DNA from: SIAJ01 sp036266155
GTDB lineage: Bacteria; Planctomycetota; Planctomycetia; Gemmatales; Gemmataceae
Length of the DNA stretch: 28,955 bases
Assembly (NCBI GenBank): GCA_036266155.1
Contig: DATANR010000057.1
Location: forward strand, 1 to 28,955
Direction of reading: 5' to 3'
Shown here: positions 14,701 through 21,406 of the stretch, in pieces
Position numbering within the stretch: the first letter of the stretch is position 1
Layout of the letters: each line of letters starts with the position of its first letter
Made by a program: the position numbers and the translations under genes
Notes under the pieces: generated by a model
Database searches by the model: none
Told to the model about the DNA's origin: nothing
The model's input: only the letters and a program-made list of their open reading frames with translations

Positions 14701-17609
14701 GTTTAAATGGATTCTATTGGGGTTACGCTGGTGCCTATCGAACATATACTGGAATGAGCATTGCGACAAATGCATGGAATAACATAACCGTGGTTAAGAC
14801 CGGATCTGGAGATAGCGGCAATCTTTACTTGAATGGCGTGTTGCAGAGCACTTATAGCGGGAGTTTAGGAAGCGTTCCAAATGAGAATAGCAACTTATAT
14901 ACGGGACGTTATAGGGCGGCTGGTTACTATTTGAATAGCTCCTTGGATGACATCCGCATCTACAACACCGCCCTCTCAGCCGGTGACATTTCAAAGCTCT
15001 ATTCCGCTCCGCAAGTCTCTTGGAACACCGGAACGACCAGCCTGACTGCGACCCGGAACGTCAGCCTTGACCTGAAGGGCGAGACCATGACCCTTGGTGC
15101 CGGCAAGAACCTCTCGGTTACTGCCGGCGGAAGCGTCAGTAGCGCCAGCACCGGGACGATTGCCGCAAGCCGGAATGCTGGAAGTGGTGGGAACATTTCC
15201 ATGACCGCCGGCGGCAGCAGCTCGGTCGGCGTCAGCAACCTCGCCTTGAACTCGACTGGCGGAGCAGTGTCCTTGACCTCCCCTGGCGCGATGACCCTCG
15301 GCAACATAACCGCCGGGACGATTGCCGCTCAAACCACCGGGGCCGCGAGCGACCTTACCATTGCCTCGGGCAAGACCTTGACCGCTTCTGCAAGCGGCGA
15401 CGCAATTACTCTGGCATCGGGACGAAACTTTATCAACTCGGCCGGCTCCTCGGCCCTGTCGGCGGCTTCCGGCCGCTGGCTCGTGTATTCCACCAATCCG
15501 GCGAGTGACACGATCGGAAGTCTCGCCAACAATTTCCGTCGGTTCAGTTGCACTTATGGCGGTTCCTGCCCGAGCCTCGGGACCGGGAACGGCTTCCTTT
15601 ACACCTACACGCCGACGCTGACGGCAACGCCAGGCGTCACCAAGACCTACGGGGACTCGGCTGACCTGACCGGTTACGCCTATACGCTGTCAGGCTATCT
15701 CGGCAGTGATGCGAGTGCCGATTCGATCGGCGGCTCGCTAAACGGCGTTACCGCCTACTCCCAATTCGCCGATGTCGGCAGTTACAACATCGACTACACA
15801 AGTGGTGCCCTGACCTCGGCAATGGGTTACGGCTTCTCTTACGCCAACAACGCCACTGGTCTGACGGTCACCAAGAAGAGCCTGACCCCAGGCCTGACCG
15901 GCACCGTCTCCAAAGCCTACGACGGCACCACCGCGGCGACGCTCGCGGCGAACAACTACACCCTGACCGGCGTGGTAAACTCGGATGACGTTGCTGTCAG
16001 CACCACCGCCGGAACCTACGACACCAAGAATCTCGGCACCGGCAAGAATGTCTCGGTCGCCGGCATGACCCTGGGCGGCGCAAAAGCCGGCAATTACCAG
16101 CTCTCCTCGAACACGGTCTCCGGGAACGCGGGAACGATCACTGCGAAGAACCTGACCGTCACCGGCGTGACCGCGAACAACAAGATTTATGACGGCACCA
16201 CCTCGGCCGTGCTCGACACCTTATCGGCGGCCCTGTCCGGAGTGATCGGCGGGGAGACCGTCACCCTCGGCACCGGCAGCGCTTCAGGGACCTTCGCGAA
16301 CAAGAATGTCGGGACCGGGAAGCCAATCACCGTGACTGGCCTCACCATCGGCGGGGCCGATAGCGGCAATTACACCTTGTCGCAGCCTTCGAGCGTTACC
16401 GCCGACATCACCGCGAAAGCTCTTTCGATCCTCGGCGTCACCGCCGCGAACAAGATCTATGACGGCACCACCACCGCGAGCCTGAATACGGCCGGGGATT
16501 CCTTGTCCGGCGTGGTAGCAGGCGACACGGTCTCTTTAAGCAACGTGGGGGCGGCCGGTACTTTTGCAAACAAGAACGTCGGAACGAATAAGGCCGTTAC
16601 CGCCTCCGGCTTCTCGATTTCCGGGGCGGATAGCGGGAATTATGCCCTGTCGCAGCCCGCCGGCCTCGCCGCCGACATTACTGCAAAGGGGCTGACCATT
16701 GCCGGAGTCACCGCAAACAACAAGACCTATGACGGCACGACCGCAGCGACGTTGAACACCGCCGGTGATTCGCTGTCCGGCGTGGTTGCGGGCGATACCG
16801 TTTCCTTGAACAACGCGGGTGCGACCGGGACTTTTGCCAACCAGAACGCCGGAGCAGGCAAGCCGGTTACAGCTTCGGGATTCTTGATCGGCGGAGCCGA
16901 TAGCGGGAATTATTCGCTCGCCCAGCCGGCCGGCCTGACCGCCGACATCACCAAGAAATCCTTGGACGCGGCACTGTCGGACAAGAGCATCTCGAACGGG
17001 GCACTGACCCCGACGCTCGACGCGACCGATCCGGCCGATGTCACCTGGACCGGCTTCATTGGCGGTGAGGACACTGCCCAGCTCTCTTCCGTCACCTTCT
17101 CTTACGGCGGTGCGACACCGGGTGTCGCCGATGCCGCCGGCACTTACGCGCTTGACGTCGCGGCATTGACCGCGACCAATTACCAGCTTGGCACCACGAC
17201 CGCAGGCACCTTGACGATCGCCGCCGCACCCGCTGGCGGCGGGGGATCTAGCAGCGGTGGCGGAACTCCGCCGGTTGTAACTCCGGAGCCGCCACAAGTA
17301 ACGCCGCCGACCTCGGAACCGCCGGTGATTCCAACCCCGCCGGACACGGGTCCGTCGGTAGAACTTCCGCCGTCCGTGCTTCAGGCAGTCGTCACGCCGC
17401 AAGCACCGAGCCTCGGCGGACAGGCTGGCCCGCTGACCAGCGTATCCTGGGTCGTAACCAAAGAAGGGATGACGGCTGTTCCGGAAGCGGCGAACCAAAA
17501 CGAGCCAGAACCAGCGAAGCCGGATAACGGCAACAAGGGTCCGAGCGATTGCCTGAACGGGCAGTCGTCGAATGACGGCGAACCATGCTCCGCGGGAGCG
17601 TCGCGCTAA
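11715..17609 (+). CDS. TpsA: giant filamentous-hemagglutinin-like exoprotein
   Basis: 1964 residues. Signal peptide at 1-22 (LVAFLAILALLSNQVLA). Residues 23-160 are the TPS secretion domain, with NPVGGTVLSGNATIS, NRINDSGPSKIEGNLQANG and NLVLINQNGILF, the NPNG(I/L)-type motif that TpsB recognises. A beta-helix region follows. Two laminin-G/concanavalin-like domains interrupt it at about 449-645 (YWSFDEGAGT) and 894-1096 (YWKFDEGSGT). An MBG-like repeat (about 1300-1386) precedes four YDG repeats (1387-1746). The C-terminus is Gly- and Pro-rich. Such proteins are exported by a TpsB partner and act in adhesion or contact. The LamG segments are visibly AT-richer than the remainder, which suggests domain insertion. 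tpsB lies downstream but separated by a recombinase gene. Confidence 0.92.
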   Translation: MVLKRLVAFLAILALLSNQVLANPVGGTVLSGNATISTSGSKLTVNQSSDKALIDWRKFDIAPAETTQFKQPASTSLTVNRINDSGPSKIEGNLQANGNLVLINQNGILFTKDSKIDVAGIVATSSNLNETQFKNGKLVFDKPGQADAKITNEGAITTKDAGLVGLVAPQVENRGIIRAKYGKVNLASGDAYTLDLAGDGLIQLAVTGKVKDQLAGNSGLIEAKGGEVYLTAAAARDVVSSMVANSGTISATADGTKTGKVRLFAEGSNAVEGNQAQDKGKKQGESYALNSGTIDVSGKAPGEKGGKARVLADNVGLLNGSVIDASGDQGGGDVRVGGNYLGTGYTPAAKNTFVDSASLIQNDAITSGDGGRTIVWSDGNTYFYGSIYGRGGKQSGNGGFTETSGHGYLDAQGFIDLTAQNDAGNKGTYLLDPTDVTIYGNSSSAFNSAMTAYWSFDEGAGTNAGDSTANGNTGTLANGPAWSTDTAPTPQQNSYSLSFDGNDDKINLAGTATGSTFTYSTWFKPTAQSDSYGTLLGSGSAGFWYRGTAAGANAGKVTYYYSGDHHTTATAVDGQWNLFVASVNSGSVTFYLNGVAAGTSASGAAFTGIAIGDDSGSETFKGKLDDMRLFSVALTANDVAELYGSRFTVAGIQKMSQTADVSVQASNNITLDFGGDTLTTTAGRNLTLNAGNQITTASAGTINTSPSAGSGGNISLTGTNGIVLNHAYTMNTGGGNLTFNNPVTLGASQTWNVGSGTLTTAGTVNGGYNLTATAGTMSFGGRIGGTTPLSAVSLTSTNALSLPTINASSISAITSAGTITGTGGIITSGGAIDLSASSDLDLSGAGIASNNGNVTLGGRDVTLNTSVNTGTGNLTVNASRDIFLTSNNLTNGLVGYWKFDEGSGTSAADTSGQGHTGTLTNGPTWSSTTPFGTGYSLSFNGTNSFVDTPNGFSPIKGDDTHTISLWFNVPSNPGIGVILDAYQTSNALGGFLEFNGLNGFYWGYAGAYRTYTGMSIATNAWNNITVVKTGSGDSGNLYLNGVLQSTYSGSLGSVPNENSNLYTGRYRAAGYYLNSSLDDIRIYNTALSAGDISKLYSAPQVSWNTGTTSLTATRNVSLDLKGETMTLGAGKNLSVTAGGSVSSASTGTIAASRNAGSGGNISMTAGGSSSVGVSNLALNSTGGAVSLTSPGAMTLGNITAGTIAAQTTGAASDLTIASGKTLTASASGDAITLASGRNFINSAGSSALSAASGRWLVYSTNPASDTIGSLANNFRRFSCTYGGSCPSLGTGNGFLYTYTPTLTATPGVTKTYGDSADLTGYAYTLSGYLGSDASADSIGGSLNGVTAYSQFADVGSYNIDYTSGALTSAMGYGFSYANNATGLTVTKKSLTPGLTGTVSKAYDGTTAATLAANNYTLTGVVNSDDVAVSTTAGTYDTKNLGTGKNVSVAGMTLGGAKAGNYQLSSNTVSGNAGTITAKNLTVTGVTANNKIYDGTTSAVLDTLSAALSGVIGGETVTLGTGSASGTFANKNVGTGKPITVTGLTIGGADSGNYTLSQPSSVTADITAKALSILGVTAANKIYDGTTTASLNTAGDSLSGVVAGDTVSLSNVGAAGTFANKNVGTNKAVTASGFSISGADSGNYALSQPAGLAADITAKGLTIAGVTANNKTYDGTTAATLNTAGDSLSGVVAGDTVSLNNAGATGTFANQNAGAGKPVTASGFLIGGADSGNYSLAQPAGLTADITKKSLDAALSDKSISNGALTPTLDATDPADVTWTGFIGGEDTAQLSSVTFSYGGATPGVADAAGTYALDVAALTATNYQLGTTTAGTLTIAAAPAGGGGSSSGGGTPPVVTPEPPQVTPPTSEPPVIPTPPDTGPSVELPPSVLQAVVTPQAPSLGGQAGPLTSVSWVVTKEGMTAVPEAANQNEPEPAKPDNGNKGPSDCLNGQSSNDGEPCSAGASR
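15873..16953 (+). repeat. Four tandem YDG repeats inside tpsA
   Basis: Units of about 270 bases begin near 15873, 16146, 16416 and 16686, each with a (A/I/T)YDGTT motif. The last two are close to identical in protein (LNTAGDSLSGVVAGDTVSL in both) and similar in DNA, so unequal recombination could change their number. Confidence 0.85.
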
Positions 17610-17715
17610 CGGCGCGGGTGAGTGACCCAAACTCTACAGCGGGTCCGCTTCTCGGGGCTGACCTCACCTAAACTTGTTGTCGGAAGCGTCGTTCTGTGCC
17701 ATTATCCCCGTCGAT

Positions 17716-18699
17716 ATGACGGACCAACTCGAAGATTCAGCAGTTCAACCACTCTCCGAGCCGGTTGCGCTCGTCCGTCTCTTTCCGCCCTCAGCCTTGG
17801 ATACCCTCGGTCCCGCCGCACGCTTTGCGTGGGAGGAATTTTTCCTTGGCCGCTGCCGCAACCGCCACACGCGGACCGCCTATGCCCGCGCTGTCCGGCA
17901 ATTTCTTGCATGGACGGAAAAGAAAGGAACTCCCGTCGAGAGGATCACGCCAGGCATGGTCGGACAATATCTCGACCAGCTATCAGTGTCACCACCTTCA
18001 AAAAAACTTGTGCTCGCCGCACTTCGCGGCTTCTTTGACGCGCTCGTCCTCCGCCACGTCCTCATCCTGAACCCGGCCGCATGCGTCCGGGCCGAACGCT
18101 ACGAGGTCATCGAGGGACGGACTCCGGAGATCACCGCCGACCAGGCGCGTACGCTTCTCGCCTCGATCGAGACTTCGAACAGGATCGGCCTTCGCGACAA
18201 GCTCATCATCGCGACCCTGATTTATACGGCCGCCCGCGCCGGCGCGGTGTCCAAGCTGAAGAGGAAAGACTTGAAGCATGACGGCAGTCAGTTCATCCTT
18301 TGCTTCGGGGAAAAGGGCGGAAAGCTCCGCGAGATTCCCGTGCGACACGATTTGGAGATTCTTCTCCTGGAATGGCTGAATGTCTGCCCAGAGATTTCCC
18401 TGCCGGATGCACCGCTATTCCAGACGGCCGAGGGCCGCACCGGTATTTTCACCGGTCTTGCCATGTCGGGCACCGACATCTGGAGGATGGTCAAGAAGAG
18501 ACTCCTACTGGCCGGACTTCCGGCCCATCTCTCCCCGCATAGCTTCCGCGTTGCGACTATCACGGATCTTTTGAACCAGGGGGTTCCGCTTGGGGACTGC
18601 CAATATTTAGCGGGCCACTCAGATCCGCGAACGACACGTTTGTATGACCGCCGGCCTAAAAAAGTTACCCGCAGCCTGGTCGAGAGAATCTCGATATGA
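17716..18699 (+). CDS. Tyrosine recombinase (XerC/D-like) between tpsA and tpsB
   Basis: 327 residues. An N-terminal SAM-like domain (about 30-125) precedes the catalytic domain with R174 (AARAGA), K203, H275 and R278 (HSFR), H301 (AGHSD) and nucleophile Y310 (RLYDRR): a complete set. Family members cut and rejoin DNA at specific sites. The start chosen is ATG 17716 (MTDQLED); a TTG at 17674 would extend it. No strong Shine-Dalgarno is seen. Its TGA overlaps the ATG of tpsB by four bases, so the two are translationally coupled. A recombinase inside a two-partner secretion operon is unusual. It could rearrange the locus, mobilise it as a cassette, or be a passenger. Confidence 0.9.
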   Translation: MTDQLEDSAVQPLSEPVALVRLFPPSALDTLGPAARFAWEEFFLGRCRNRHTRTAYARAVRQFLAWTEKKGTPVERITPGMVGQYLDQLSVSPPSKKLVLAALRGFFDALVLRHVLILNPAACVRAERYEVIEGRTPEITADQARTLLASIETSNRIGLRDKLIIATLIYTAARAGAVSKLKRKDLKHDGSQFILCFGEKGGKLREIPVRHDLEILLLEWLNVCPEISLPDAPLFQTAEGRTGIFTGLAMSGTDIWRMVKKRLLLAGLPAHLSPHSFRVATITDLLNQGVPLGDCQYLAGHSDPRTTRLYDRRPKKVTRSLVERISI

Positions 18700-20360
18700 C
18701 CCCTCGCCGCCTTTTAGAGCGTGCCGGCCTGGCGGCCTTTCTCGTGCTGACGCCTGCCCTCGCGCTTGCCGTGGAACTGCCCGGAAGTGCCGACCCTGGC
18801 CGGGTGCTCCAGGATCGCACAGCTCCGGAGGAACCGGGCGCTTTCGCACCGCCAAGGATCGAAGCCAAACCCGAAAAGCCGAAGAAAAGCGAAACCGGCA
18901 TCTTTATGAATTTGCGGCGCGTCCAGATCGAAGGGATGACCGCTTATCCCGCAGAGGAGTTCCGCAGCCTCTACGAGGACAAGATCGGAATGCGAATCGA
19001 CCAGGGCGAGATTGCATTCATCGCAAGTGAGATCGAAGCGAAATACCATGCGGACGGGTATGTTTTTGCTAAAGCGACCTCCGCGATTGACCCAAGCGGC
19101 AGCGCGGTCATTCGCGTCAACGAGGGGCGCATCGGGAACGTTTCCCTGGAAGGGAGTCTCGCAGGAAGCGAGTTGCTGATCCGCATGGCAGCCCAGATCA
19201 GGCACGGCAGCGCCGTCAACATCCGGGTGATCGAGCGGGTTGTCCTTCTGATGAATGACCTGCCCGGAGTTACCGCGAAGAGCGTCTTGAAGCCGGCGGG
19301 AGGCGATGCCCTCGACGTGGTCATCGTCGCCGGACCGAAGCCGGCCGACTCAAGCCTTTCCCTCGATAATTACGGCTCGCGCTACAACGGCCCCTTCGAG
19401 ATCGCCGGCAGCACCTCGGTCAATAACCTCGGCATTCCTTTCGGCCAGACGAGTTTTGGCGTTCTCTCGACCCTGCCCCCGGACGAGCTGCGCTCCGTCC
19501 AGGTGGGAGAGAGCATTCCGGTTGACGCGAACGGCACGACCGGCAGCCTCCAGATCGCCCATGTCGAGAGCCGGCCAGGTTACCTTCTAAAGGACAAGGA
19601 GATCGTCAGCATCTCCTATTCGGCGCAGCTCCAGTTCTCGCATCCGCTGATCCGCTCAAGAGCCGAAAACCTATTTGTCACCGCGGGATTCACCGCCCGC
19701 GATACCGCAACTGACGTCCTGGAGACGCGGCTCACCAAGGACCGGCTACGGATCCTCTCCCTATCCGCCCTCTACGACTTCCAGGATTCGCTCGCCGGCA
19801 GAAACCAGTTGGACGCCCAGTTCAGTCAAGGGATTGGGATCATGGGCGGAAGCGCCAAAGGGGATAGCGACCTCTCTCGGGCCGATGCCGATCCCGAGGG
19901 TTCTTACTTTCACCTATCCGCCACTAGGATGCAGACCGTGACCGACACGGTCGGAATTTATGCCAGCGTGGAGAGCCAGTTTGCGACCGCAAAGCTGCTT
20001 TCGGCCGAGCAGTTCGGTTATGGCGGCCAGAAATTCGGCCGGGCCTACGACCCGTCAGAATTCACCGCCGATAACGGCGTCGAGGGGTTGATCGAGGTGA
20101 CCTATTCCGGCATCCCGGATTTAGGGTCGGCCACCATGCAACCATTCGCGTCTGCTGATTTCGGGAGGTTGTGGAACGAGGACGCGGAGGATGAAGCAAC
20201 GACCGCAGCATCAATCGCAATCGGGCTGCGTTTTGCTGCCCAAGGGGGCCTCAGCGGACAATTCATGACGGCCGCACCGTTTCTGCGGCCGGCCTCGGCA
20301 CCAGGCTACGGCTCTGGCTACGCTCCGAGGTGCTTCCTGTCCTTGTCGTACCGGTTCTGA
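18696..20360 (+). CDS. TpsB: outer-membrane transporter of the TPS exoprotein
   Basis: 554 residues. Signal peptide at about 1-25, then a Pro-rich linker, a POTRA region (about 70-215; NLRRVQIEGMTAYPAEEF and YHADGYVFAKA) and a 16-strand-type barrel to the C-terminal Phe (LSLSYRF). FGRAYDPSEF near 445-455 corresponds to the conserved VRGY loop of FhaC. The family (ShlB/FhaC/HecB) exports its TpsA partner across the outer membrane. The gene overlaps the recombinase gene (ATGA) and lies 1.1 kb after tpsA. It shows that the host has an outer membrane of the Gram-negative type. Confidence 0.92.
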   Translation: MTPRRLLERAGLAAFLVLTPALALAVELPGSADPGRVLQDRTAPEEPGAFAPPRIEAKPEKPKKSETGIFMNLRRVQIEGMTAYPAEEFRSLYEDKIGMRIDQGEIAFIASEIEAKYHADGYVFAKATSAIDPSGSAVIRVNEGRIGNVSLEGSLAGSELLIRMAAQIRHGSAVNIRVIERVVLLMNDLPGVTAKSVLKPAGGDALDVVIVAGPKPADSSLSLDNYGSRYNGPFEIAGSTSVNNLGIPFGQTSFGVLSTLPPDELRSVQVGESIPVDANGTTGSLQIAHVESRPGYLLKDKEIVSISYSAQLQFSHPLIRSRAENLFVTAGFTARDTATDVLETRLTKDRLRILSLSALYDFQDSLAGRNQLDAQFSQGIGIMGGSAKGDSDLSRADADPEGSYFHLSATRMQTVTDTVGIYASVESQFATAKLLSAEQFGYGGQKFGRAYDPSEFTADNGVEGLIEVTYSGIPDLGSATMQPFASADFGRLWNEDAEDEATTAASIAIGLRFAAQGGLSGQFMTAAPFLRPASAPGYGSGYAPRCFLSLSYRF

Positions 20361-20716
20361 TTGCCCCTGTTGCCATCATTTGGGAGCCACACGATTAACG
20401 TCCAAGGTAGCACCGCAGTCCATTCCCGTTGCGGGGTGCTGCAAACTTGCCGGGGGTGGTGGATGGTTTTGCTCCGTTGTCATTTGCCACTGACACCTCG
20501 GTTTAGGGTTAGGCCAGCCGGATACACGGCCGTTTTCTGCTTTCCTGCTTACAGACCAGTACGGGACGCGGAAGCTGCCACGTCGGTTCCCCCTGAAGGT
20601 CTCCCCCAACGTTCGCATACCCCGTCACGCTGCGCTCCGCCCCCTTGGGTCTGTCGAGTCGCCGGGCAGAACGGCCGCGGTAGTCGCGGCTCACAAACCA
20701 AAACAAGGAGATCGTT
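20361..20716 (+). other. Gene-free leader region with hairpins
   Basis: 356 bases without a supported gene. AGCACC-GCA (20409-20417) pairs with TGC and GGTGCT (20430-20440), possibly the end of the tps transcript, though no T-run follows. TGTCA/TGACA (20478-20495) is a smaller stem. GCCGCG (20674-20679) pairs with CGCGGC (20685-20690), followed by the A/C-rich spacer TCACAAACCAAAAC and the SD AAGGAG of the next gene. The last part matches the leader arrangement of ardC and of the gene at 25912. Confidence 0.45.
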
Positions 20717-20929
20717 ATGACAAACAAGAAGAGCAACCCAACCAAAGCAACCAAGCCGGCGTTTTACGCTTACCAAGTCCGCAACCGTGAAGGCCAGGCG
20801 GAAGGCTACTGGACGAAGATCGGGGTGGTATTTTCCCACCAAGATGGCAAAGGGTTCAACGTCGTTCTCGACGCAATCCCGCTCGACGGACAAATCACGC
20901 TTCGCGTGCCAGCCGAAAAAACGGAGTAG
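20717..20929 (+). CDS. Small conserved plasmid protein
   Basis: 70 residues. A Lys-rich N-terminus precedes a compact domain with YAYQVRNREGQAEGYWTKIG and HQDGKGFNVVLDAIPLDGQI, which reads like a small beta-rich fold. Proteins of this type are frequent on conjugative plasmids of proteobacteria, from memory, but no function is established. The ATG has AAGGAG six bases upstream. A bidirectional terminator separates it from the converging relaxase operon. Confidence 0.75.
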   Translation: MTNKKSNPTKATKPAFYAYQVRNREGQAEGYWTKIGVVFSHQDGKGFNVVLDAIPLDGQITLRVPAEKTE

Positions 20930-20940
20930 TGCCGAGGTTC

Positions 20941-20964
20941 CCGGCGGGCCGAAAGGTCCGCCGG
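20941..20964. terminator. Bidirectional terminator between converging genes
   Basis: CCGGCGGGCC (20941-20950) pairs with GGTCCGCCGG (20955-20964) around GAAA, with one G-T pair. Converging genes end on both sides. A GAAA tetraloop is especially stable. The T-rich tail is modest (CATTTCATTT). Confidence 0.7.
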
Positions 20965-20968
20965 CATT

Positions 20969-21406
20969 TCATTTGGACTCCACAACCTGAATGCTGCTAA
21001 CGACCGTGTCATCTTTTGAAGCGGTCGCTTCGGCGTGAAGCCGGTCCATCTCCCGGATAATGGCAACCCGCTGGGCGACAAGCCCGGCAAAGAGCGGCTC
21101 CAGCTTGCGGCCGCTAATGGTGACCTCATGCCCGCCAAAATCCATTTTGATTGCTTCGCTCGGATTGAAGTCCATCGCCACTAGGTAGCTGTAGGCGAGT
21201 GCTTTTGCGTTTCCGTTTTTGAAGCGCAGCTCCAGCATGATCTTCTGGTGACGGTCCGCAGACAGGACCGTGAAGGCATCGTCGTGGGTCGTGTCCTCGC
21301 CGTCCAGTTCTTCCGCGATCGGCGGCTCGGCATGGTCGCTACCGCCGCGCAGCTCGTCGATGCGCCGCTGGTGCTGGAACTTGCCGGCATACCCGTCATT
21401 GTTCAT
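20969..21406 (-). CDS. Accessory protein encoded after the relaxase
   Basis: 145 residues, hydrophilic. The core (DRHQKIMLELRFKNGNAKAL, then YLVAMDFNPSEAIKMDFGGH) looks like a conserved beta-rich domain, and the C-terminal third (LFAGLVAQRVAIIREMDRLH) is helical and may dimerise. Its ATG overlaps the relaxase stop (ATGA), so it is translated together with the relaxase. I associate similar proteins with MobF relaxase loci but know no function. A role in relaxosome assembly is plausible by context only. Confidence 0.72.
   Translation of the reverse strand: MNNDGYAGKFQHQRRIDELRGGSDHAEPPIAEELDGEDTTHDDAFTVLSADRHQKIMLELRFKNGNAKALAYSYLVAMDFNPSEAIKMDFGGHEVTISGRKLEPLFAGLVAQRVAIIREMDRLHAEATASKDDTVVSSIQVVESK

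Noticed and set aside
17617..17629. Small GGGT/ACCC hairpin after tpsA as a terminator
   Set aside because: Only four pairs and no T-run. Transcription probably continues into the recombinase and tpsB genes.
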